Shown here: piece after piece, positions 58,122 through 64,000 of the stretch
How positions within the stretch are numbered: the first letter of the stretch is position 1
Layout: every line of letters begins with the position of its first letter
Assembly: GCF_905220975.1 (NCBI RefSeq)
Contig: NZ_CAJNBK010000027.1
Span: 1-64,000, forward strand
DNA length: 64,000 nt
Reading direction: 5' to 3'
Origin: Paraburkholderia haematera
Lineage (GTDB): Bacteria; Pseudomonadota; Gammaproteobacteria; Burkholderiales; Burkholderiaceae
Translations under genes and position numbers: made by a program
The notes under the pieces: model-generated
Databases searched by the model: none
The model's input: only the letters and a program-made list of their open reading frames with translations
Told to the model about the DNA's origin: nothing

Positions 58122-58659
58122 AGTTACCGGACTCACGCGTCCGCGCGTCATTCAGCTATCCGAAAAAACACCAGTCGTCGTCGACGATTTGTGGACCATT
58201 GTGCGGGACGAGGCCGACGCACGGCAGCGCATCCAGACGCGCGGCGAGGCATTGAAGCACGTGGTGTTGCCGGTGAATGTCTACCTCGAAGCCCAGTTGT
58301 TCGGCGCCGGTGCGCTCGCCGCGACCGGCGCATGGATTCCGCCGCACGCTGACTTCGAACTGTGGGCGCCCAGCCTGCTGGGTGCGCCCATGATTGCAGT
58401 CGACTTCCCTTCATTCCGGGACGGTCGCGGTTTCAGTATTGCCGTGATGCTCCGGACGCGCTATGGCTACCGCGGCGAACTCCGCGCGATCGGCGACGTG
58501 TTGCGCGACCAGCTTGAATACATGCGGCGCTGCGGATTCAATGCGTTTGCGGTGCGTTCAGACAAGAACATCACTGATGCCCTTAAAGGCTTCAGCGAGA
58601 TCACCGTGCGCTACCAGGGCGACGCTAACGATCCAACGCCGCTGTTCCGGCGCCGGTAA
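58108..58659 (+). CDS. DUF934 protein, sulfite reduction partner
   Basis: A 183-residue soluble protein with the family motif DFPSFRDGRGFSIAVMLRTRYGYRGELRAIGDVLRDQL (in family order) and LEYMRRCGFNAFAVR. DUF934 proteins are encoded next to cysI in proteobacteria lacking CysJ and are thought to help electron delivery to the reductase. In most Burkholderia operons cysH, cysD and cysN follow; here the cluster ends and a MocR gene converges. Confidence 0.86.
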   Translation: MQTTEVTGLTRPRVIQLSEKTPVVVDDLWTIVRDEADARQRIQTRGEALKHVVLPVNVYLEAQLFGAGALAATGAWIPPHADFELWAPSLLGAPMIAVDFPSFRDGRGFSIAVMLRTRYGYRGELRAIGDVLRDQLEYMRRCGFNAFAVRSDKNITDALKGFSEITVRYQGDANDPTPLFRRR

Positions 58660-58738
58660 CCGGACCGGTTGGCCTCGAGCGCGGCACCCGTCCGCCAACG
58701 TCACGTTTACAGTTGGCGACAGGTGGCCGGCTGGAGGA

Positions 58739-60166
58739 TCAGATGCCGCCGCGCACGGCCGGGTCGTCGAGAATCTCGGCGAGAGCTCGTATGGCTTCAT
58801 CAATCTGGACACTCCACGGATGCCCAAAGTTGATACGGACGCAATTCTGGAACGCGTGCGTGGCGGAGAAGATCGGGCCGGGCGCGATGCTGATGCCGTG
58901 ACTGATCGCGAGCCGGTGAAGGGCCATCGCATCGACCGCATCAGGCAATTGCAGCCAGAGAAAGTAGCCACCGGCTGGCGTCACCCAACGGACCTCACGC
59001 GGCAGGTGACGTCTGAGCGCCGCTTCCATGGATGCCAGCTGGGTCTGCAACGCCGCCCGCAGTTTCCGCAAGTGGCGATCATAGCCGCCGTGCTCAAGAT
59101 AGTCCGCGATACCTGCCTGCGCGGGACTGCTGGCCGACAGTGTGGTCATCAGCTTGAGCCGCTGCACGCGATCAGCGTACCGGCCAGCCGTCGCCCAGCC
59201 GATGCGGTACCCTGGCGCCAGCGTCTTCGAAAACGAACTACAGTGCATAACCAGGCCTTTCCTGTCGAAAGCCTTCGCTGGCAGGGGCCGGTCACGGCTG
59301 AAGTGCAACTCCTGATAGACGTCGTCCTCGATCAGCGGCACATCGCGTTCAGCGAGCATGTCGACGAGCGCCTTCTTTTTCTCGTTGGAAAGCAATACGC
59401 CGGTCGGATTCTGGAAGTTCGTCATGAACCAGCAGGCGCGGATCGGATGCTTGTCGAGCGCTGCGGCCAGCGCGTCGAGGTCGAGGCCTGTGACCGGGTG
59501 AACCGGAATCTCGACCGCCCGCAAATCGAGACGCTCGACTGCCTGCAGCGCCGCGTAGAACCCCGGAGATTCGACAGCCACAACATCGCCCGGTCGGGTA
59601 ACCGCTGTCAGGCACAGGTTGAGCGCTTCGAGCGCGCCATTGGTGACGATGACCTCGTCGGCCGACACCGACATCCCGGTAGCAACGTATCGCATGCCGA
59701 TCTGGCGGCGCAACTGATCGTTGCCGGGCGGAAGATCCTCGACCGTGCTCCATGGGCTGAGCGCGCGCGTGCCTTGGGCCAGCGATTTGAGCAGACGCGC
59801 CGATGGGAAAAGTAACGGCGAGGGAAAGGCCGAACCGAGTGGCACGATTCCCGGGTGCTTGGCTGCGTCGAGCACCGAGAACACCAGGTCGCTAATATCG
59901 ACGCGCGTCGATTCGGCCGGCACCGATGCGCTCTGCAAAGCGCCCGGTTTGACCGACGCGCCCGGGGTGACGAAGTAGCCGGAACGCTCCTCGGCGCGGA
60001 CAAGTCCCCATTCCTCGAGCAGGTAGTAAGCGCGAAAAACGGTCGACTGGCTAACACCCCATTGCGCGATAATCTGGCGCAGCGATGGCAGTCGCGAGCC
60101 GATGGGAATCTGCCCGGACCGTATGCCATCGGCCAGCGAGTTAGCGAGAGCCTCGTAGCGTTTCAT
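58739..60166 (-). CDS. MocR-type regulator (GntR plus aminotransferase domain)
   Basis: A 475-residue fusion: N-terminal GntR winged helix (LADGIRSGQIPIGSRLPSLRQIIAQWGVSQSTVFRAYYLLE), a linker (about 80-105) and a class I aminotransferase-fold domain with the PLP Lys in HCSSFSKTLAPGYRIGW and FMTNFQNPTGVLLS. MocR regulators sense a PLP-bound amine or vitamin B6. The ATG at 60166 gives the standard start; the frame upstream is not regulator-like. Its target is not obvious: the sulfite reductase cluster converges, and the mutase operon lies upstream on the same strand. Confidence 0.87.
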   Translation of the reverse strand: MKRYEALANSLADGIRSGQIPIGSRLPSLRQIIAQWGVSQSTVFRAYYLLEEWGLVRAEERSGYFVTPGASVKPGALQSASVPAESTRVDISDLVFSVLDAAKHPGIVPLGSAFPSPLLFPSARLLKSLAQGTRALSPWSTVEDLPPGNDQLRRQIGMRYVATGMSVSADEVIVTNGALEALNLCLTAVTRPGDVVAVESPGFYAALQAVERLDLRAVEIPVHPVTGLDLDALAAALDKHPIRACWFMTNFQNPTGVLLSNEKKKALVDMLAERDVPLIEDDVYQELHFSRDRPLPAKAFDRKGLVMHCSSFSKTLAPGYRIGWATAGRYADRVQRLKLMTTLSASSPAQAGIADYLEHGGYDRHLRKLRAALQTQLASMEAALRRHLPREVRWVTPAGGYFLWLQLPDAVDAMALHRLAISHGISIAPGPIFSATHAFQNCVRINFGHPWSVQIDEAIRALAEILDDPAVRGGI

Positions 60167-60445
60167 GGTGGGTTTTCTTGAATGTTTGTCCCATGTTAGA
60201 TCGACATCGCCGGCCAGCACGAAAATCGTCTTGTCCGGTAGCTGCCACTCGCCACACTCGTGAGCACGCGCCAGAGTCGCTTCAACGGTGTATTCGCCGA
60301 TCCCGAACTGCTCTACCGGGCAACTTCCGAAGTTACGCGAACACCCCTCCAACGTGACCGCGCCATGACCGATTGTAGTACTGCAGTCCTTCACCTTCTC
60401 ACACGCACCCGAACGACAGTGCAGCACACTAACAAAGGACCACGC

Positions 60446-60479
60446 TTGAGCTTGCCCTTTACGGGGAAGCCCTTATAGT
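60446..60479 (+). promoter_or_regulatory. Orphan MerR/CueR-type operator-promoter
   Basis: TTGAGC (60446-60451) overlaps an imperfect 21-bp dyad whose arms are GCTTGCCC and GGGGAAGC, followed by TATAGT (60474-60479). This stretched, dyad-centred spacer is typical of promoters controlled by MerR-family metal regulators. No MerR gene or metal-response gene is present on either side, so it looks like a remnant. The rest of 60167-60532 holds no supported gene. Confidence 0.5.
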
Positions 60480-60532
60480 CGCCTCAGGGTGCGGTCGGGC
60501 CGTTAAGGCTACTGCGATTGCGATGGACACGC

Positions 60533-62704
60533 TTAATCATCGCAGAGCGCCGGGGATGGCGTTGTTACATTAAGGTGTTCGCGTTGCAGTACCAGTGCAG
60601 CAAGCCGCTGCACGATGGTTTCCAGTGGCGTCGCTGGCCCAAACACGTCGGCCACACCTCGATGCCTCAGCCATCTTGCGTGTTCATCTGGCACGATTCC
60701 GCCGACCACCACTGTGGCTCCGGCACCGCGGTCGGCCAGTTCGTCGAGCAACTGCGACACGAGCTCCCGATGTGCACCGGATAGCGACGAAACGCCGATC
60801 ACGTCCGGTCGCTGCGCAACCGCCAGATCCGCAGTGCTGCTGGGAGAGCTGAACATGTCCCCCAGCGATACCTCGAAACCCGCATCGGACAGCGCGGCCG
60901 CAACCACTTTAGCACCGCGATCGTGTCCGTCCTGCCCCAGTTTCGCGATCAGCACACGTGGTTTCCGCCCGATCAACCCAGATAGCCGGCTCACTTTCTC
61001 GCACGCTGCACGCCACGCTGAATCACTCGCGCGTTCAGCACCGTAGACGTCGTGATCGGTGTCATGCAGCATGACATAACGTGGCCATGCCGCTTCGAGC
61101 GCCCGCGTACATTCACCCGCTGTCGCACGCGCGCGGACGCATTCGATCGTCAACGCCAGTAGATTCGCGGTGCCGTCACCTGCGGCACGGGTAAGCGCCT
61201 CTAACGCACGCGAAATCTTCACATCATCGCGTTGTGCTTTTACGTTGGCGATACGTCTTGCCTGCTGGGCCTGCACGCGTCGGCCGTCGATTTCCAGAGA
61301 CGCAGCGGGTGCGTCCGCATCCGGTGACACAAAGCGGTTCACTCCGACCACCACCCGCTCTCCCGCATCGATGTGTGCCTGAGTTCTGGTTGCGGACTGA
61401 TGAATGCGGCGATGCACCCACCCCGAGCGAATCGCAGCGAGCACCCCGCCCTGCGCTTCGATGTCGACAAGCAACGCATGTGTCCGCTTCGCCACATCGG
61501 CCGTCAACGCCTCCATCATGTAAGAGCCTGCCCACGGATCGACTACGTCACACAACCCCATCTCATGCTGCAGGATCAACTGCGTATCGCGAGCCAATCG
61601 CGCCGCCGGAGCGGACGGCAGGGACAGCGCCTCGTCATGCGCGTTAGTGTGCAGGGACTGCGTCCCACCGAATACAGCTGCCATCGCTTCGACGGTGGTA
61701 CGCACAACATTGTTGTCCGGCTGACGCGCGCTCAGTGACCAGCCCGAAGTCTGACAATGCATCCGTAAGGCGCAGGCCTTGGCTGACCGGGCGCCGCACG
61801 AGGCGGCTATGTGCGACCACACGAGACGCGCTGCGCGCAACTTTGCAATCTCAACGAAAAAATCCGCGCCCACGCCGAAGAAAAAGCTAAGTCGTTCGCA
61901 AACCTCGTCGGCGCTCATACCCCGCGAGCACAGTGTCTCTACATACTTGCGCGCGTTTGCGAACGTCAGAGCGAGTTCAAGCACCGGGTCCGCACCTGCC
62001 TCCTGGAAGTGGTAACCAGATACAGACAGCGCATTGAAACGGGGCATGTGGACGGCCAGAAATTCGGCCACATCGCCCACGATCCGCAACGAGGGTTCCG
62101 GCGCGAAGATCCACGTGTTGCGCACCATGTATTCCTTCAGAATGTCATTCTGAATGGTTCCTGTCAGTTGTCCCGCCGGAACGCCGCGCTCCTCGGCGGC
62201 AACGATGAACGCAGCGAGGACCGGCAGCACCGCACCGTTTATCGTCATCGAAACCGACACCCTCTCCAGCGCAATACCCTCGAACAGACGCGCCATGTCG
62301 TCCACGGTGTCAATGGCGACGCCCGCCATCCCTACGTCGGCGAGAGCCTCGGGTTCGTCCGAGTCGTAGCCTCGCTGCGTCGGCAAGTCGAATGCAACCG
62401 AAAGGCCTTGCGCTCCCTGCTCCAGCGCAGTCCGGAACGCCAGATTCGATCCGGCGGCATCCGCATATCCCGTGTATTGGCGGATCGTCCACGGCTTTTG
62501 GGTGTACATCGATGCATACGGTCCGCGTACGAACGGCGCCTGGCCCGGCAGAGAGTCCGTGTGCACGAGGTTTTCCGCGTCGGCCGCGGTATAGAGAGGC
62601 TTCAGCGGAATGGGCCGTCGCTGGCGCTGCAGGCCGTCCTCAGAATCCTGCTCCTGAAGCGACACCGTCTTATGCAACAAGGTCGTTGAGTTCCGCGCGT
62701 TCAT
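60533..62704 (-). CDS. Methylmalonyl-CoA mutase (single chain, B12-dependent)
   Basis: A 723-residue mutase: the substrate barrel has PWTIRQYTGYADAAGSN, GLSVAFDLPTQRGYDSDEP, MHCQTSGWSL and NNVVRTTVEAMAAVFGGTQSLHTN, with the B12 domain (from about 580) carrying AKLGQDGHDRGAKV, including the DxHxxG cobalt ligand His594. The Tyr in IRQY and Arg in EPSLRIVGDV favour methylmalonyl-CoA over isobutyryl-CoA. It interconverts succinyl-CoA and methylmalonyl-CoA. No small subunit or MeaB chaperone gene is adjacent. Its start overlaps the upstream hot-dog gene stop (ATGA), implying a pathway with that partner. Confidence 0.88.
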   Translation of the reverse strand: MNARNSTTLLHKTVSLQEQDSEDGLQRQRRPIPLKPLYTAADAENLVHTDSLPGQAPFVRGPYASMYTQKPWTIRQYTGYADAAGSNLAFRTALEQGAQGLSVAFDLPTQRGYDSDEPEALADVGMAGVAIDTVDDMARLFEGIALERVSVSMTINGAVLPVLAAFIVAAEERGVPAGQLTGTIQNDILKEYMVRNTWIFAPEPSLRIVGDVAEFLAVHMPRFNALSVSGYHFQEAGADPVLELALTFANARKYVETLCSRGMSADEVCERLSFFFGVGADFFVEIAKLRAARLVWSHIAASCGARSAKACALRMHCQTSGWSLSARQPDNNVVRTTVEAMAAVFGGTQSLHTNAHDEALSLPSAPAARLARDTQLILQHEMGLCDVVDPWAGSYMMEALTADVAKRTHALLVDIEAQGGVLAAIRSGWVHRRIHQSATRTQAHIDAGERVVVGVNRFVSPDADAPAASLEIDGRRVQAQQARRIANVKAQRDDVKISRALEALTRAAGDGTANLLALTIECVRARATAGECTRALEAAWPRYVMLHDTDHDVYGAERASDSAWRAACEKVSRLSGLIGRKPRVLIAKLGQDGHDRGAKVVAAALSDAGFEVSLGDMFSSPSSTADLAVAQRPDVIGVSSLSGAHRELVSQLLDELADRGAGATVVVGGIVPDEHARWLRHRGVADVFGPATPLETIVQRLAALVLQREHLNVTTPSPALCDD

Positions 62705-63534
62705 ACCTGTCTCCAGCGCTTTTCCGTCACGACGTCCGCTATCTTCTGCCCATCGCTGCCGCGACGCACTTCGCTCCAGTGGGCAATGCCGCGCTCATCG
62801 CGCCGTTCGCCGACGACCTGCACCTCGAGCGTGTCGCCGACGTTCAGATTGCCGTAGTAGAACAGGTCGCGACTGGCGATGACAGGTGGCTCGTCGAACC
62901 GGTGCAGCTGCCACTCAGCGCGATCGACAAAAGCCTGAAAGCTCGCAAAGTACAGAAAATCCGCGCCGTTGAAGTCGTTATTGGGGCAAGGCAGAAAATC
63001 GACGGACCGGTTGGTCGACCGTACATCAGCGACGGGTGGGATGCACGCCGCCATATCGCCGGCGCGCAACTGCTTGCCCAGTTGCACCATCTGAGCCGCT
63101 TCGTCGGGCATCGTGCTAACGTCCCCGCCAAGCAACGCGAGCGTGGCGCGCGCGACCGAGCGGTTGTTACGTGCCTCGCGGCGCCGCACGAAAGTCGACG
63201 ACATCGACAACGTGCTGACCGTCATGTCGCCGCGTACAATCCGATGCGTGCTGAAGTGCCGGACCGCGCCGATGCGGCACAGCTCAGTGTGGATCTGGAA
63301 CGCTTCGTTCTCTTCGATTGCATTGAATACATGAGTACGCAGCCGGATCGCCGTGAATGCCGCGTACGACTTGCCACCATCGTCGTCGATGAAATCGGGC
63401 ACACTTCTGCCCGTGTGTGCCGCCAGTGCTTCCCAGTGACGATGGCCGCACTCCTTGAGAAGCCAGTTTTCGGACAGGCCGGTAAAACTCAGTTGAGGCA
63501 TGCCGGCGCGGTAGAGGCCATTCGACGAATGCAT
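62701..63534 (-). CDS. LnmK/Pnap_2097-like double hot-dog protein
   Basis: About 277 residues. MPQLSFTGLSENWLLKECGHRHWEAL opens a hot-dog half with Tyr in GKSYAAFTAIRL, the likely counterpart of the catalytic Tyr of LnmK; the second half has FLPCPNNDFNGADFLYFASFQAFVDRAEW. LnmK of leinamycin biosynthesis decarboxylates methylmalonyl-CoA and transfers propionyl to a carrier protein. Here the gene overlaps a methylmalonyl-CoA mutase gene, which would supply exactly that substrate. The start at 63534 is 4 nt after the upstream stop; 63501 is an alternative. Family assignment is from memory of motifs. Confidence 0.65.
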   Translation of the reverse strand: MHSSNGLYRAGMPQLSFTGLSENWLLKECGHRHWEALAAHTGRSVPDFIDDDGGKSYAAFTAIRLRTHVFNAIEENEAFQIHTELCRIGAVRHFSTHRIVRGDMTVSTLSMSSTFVRRREARNNRSVARATLALLGGDVSTMPDEAAQMVQLGKQLRAGDMAACIPPVADVRSTNRSVDFLPCPNNDFNGADFLYFASFQAFVDRAEWQLHRFDEPPVIASRDLFYYGNLNVGDTLEVQVVGERRDERGIAHWSEVRRGSDGQKIADVVTEKRWRQV

Positions 63535-63538
63535 GACT

Positions 63539-64000
63539 TTATGCGGCCATGGTTTCAACACTTGCCACGGGCTGCGCACGAGCCGCACAAATCGCGTCGA
63601 CGATAAACTGCGCGTCGCGGGCGACACCGGAAAAACGGCCGGATCCCCATGTGTGCAGCCACGGGAGCCCCACGAAATACAGACCGGACAACGCCGTGAC
63701 GCCACGCGTGTGCGCCGGGTAGCCACGACCGCTGAACACCGGTACGTCCAGCCAGCTGAAATCAGGCGTGAACCCAATGCACCATACGATCGACGCGATG
63801 CCGCTGGCGGCCAGATCGAGTGCCGTACGCTCGCCGTCCGGGCGCCAGACCGGCTCGTAGGGTGCGCCCGGCGGCGCATCAATGCCGCTTTTCTCAATGA
63901 ATCGATCGATGCTTAAGTTGATGCGGTTATACGTATCATCCGCATCATTGAGGTTCGCTTGCAGGTTCGGCGTAAATTGCAGCGCGCCGGACTGGAGGTC
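63539..64000 (-). CDS. Flavin-dependent monooxygenase, C-terminal part
   Basis: The last 153 codons of a gene that enters from the right edge. IASIVWCIGFTPDFSWLDVPVF, GYPAHTRGVTALSGLYFVGLPWLHTWGSGRFSGVARDA and the final helix are the C-terminal signature of FAD/NAD(P)H monooxygenases of the MSMEG_0569-like group. FAD and NADPH motifs lie outside the window. Its stop is 4 nt before the hot-dog gene start, so it belongs to the same operon and may oxidise the pathway product. Confidence 0.75.
   Translation of the reverse strand, partial: DLQSGALQFTPNLQANLNDADDTYNRINLSIDRFIEKSGIDAPPGAPYEPVWRPDGERTALDLAASGIASIVWCIGFTPDFSWLDVPVFSGRGYPAHTRGVTALSGLYFVGLPWLHTWGSGRFSGVARDAQFIVDAICAARAQPVASVETMAA

Noticed and set aside
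1..64000. tRNA, rRNA, tmRNA or CRISPR loci
   Set aside because: None recognised on either strand by eye; a covariance-model scan would be needed to exclude a missed small RNA.

Overview
The window is GC-rich chromosomal DNA of a Burkholderia/Paraburkholderia-type betaproteobacterium. This rests on overall gene content: a PhnA-type phosphonate cluster with the Burkholderia-style GntR regulator, PqiABC, a HAE1 RND pump, DUF934 beside sulfite reductase, and characteristic small secreted proteins. I see no rRNA, tRNA or CRISPR array. Assignments come from reading translations and motifs; no database search was run.

Region 1 (189-9871) is a complete 2-aminoethylphosphonate system. PhnW makes phosphonoacetaldehyde, PhnY oxidises it and PhnA cleaves phosphonoacetate to acetate and phosphate. 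An HD protein, a GntR regulator and the PhnSTUV ABC importer belong to the long minus-strand operon. phnW is divergent. Region 2 (9961-24453) is mostly single housekeeping or accessory genes: a DeoR regulator, a UbiB-like protein with degraded kinase motifs, a drug/metabolite exporter, an L,D-transpeptidase, nadE, a small RNA-binding protein preceded by a 48-residue membrane peptide, S10 and S53 peptidases, YnfA, and a divergent LysE/Lrp pair.

Region 3 (24454-32449) centres on an NRAMP-like transporter with altered metal-site residues. It sits behind a long leader containing two small ORFs and a large stem-loop. OsmC with a divergent GntR regulator, glycine-rich secreted proteins, and a DedA-PAP2-LssY-like membrane protein follow.

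Region 4 (32450-53978) is envelope and stress biology. A minus-strand operon runs glycine-zipper protein, membrane fusion protein, RND pump, NodT outer membrane factor, PqiA, PqiB, PqiC, with 1-nt gaps or ATGA overlaps joining the pump to Pqi. Upstream lie a receiver-only regulator and a PAS histidine kinase/FixJ-like pair. Further genes encode a patatin, small secreted proteins, an outer membrane protein, a DUF4239 membrane protein, a large YNPYTG-repeat secreted protein, a channel remnant and a YSC84 lipoprotein. Six copies of one palindrome (consensus ATTGGACC-NN-GGTCCAAT) lie in the intergenic regions between 42638 and 52857. They suggest a local regulon, probably run by the two-component system; this is the strongest candidate for an undescribed system here.

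Region 5 (54040-64000) is a mosaic: an IS6-family element inserted into an older transposase gene, a short cysI-DUF934-DUF2970 sulfite reductase cluster without cysH/D/N, a MocR regulator, an orphan MerR-like operator, and at the right edge an operon of a flavin monooxygenase (partial), a LnmK/Pnap_2097-like hot-dog protein and methylmalonyl-CoA mutase. That operon looks like part of a biosynthetic pathway continuing beyond the window.
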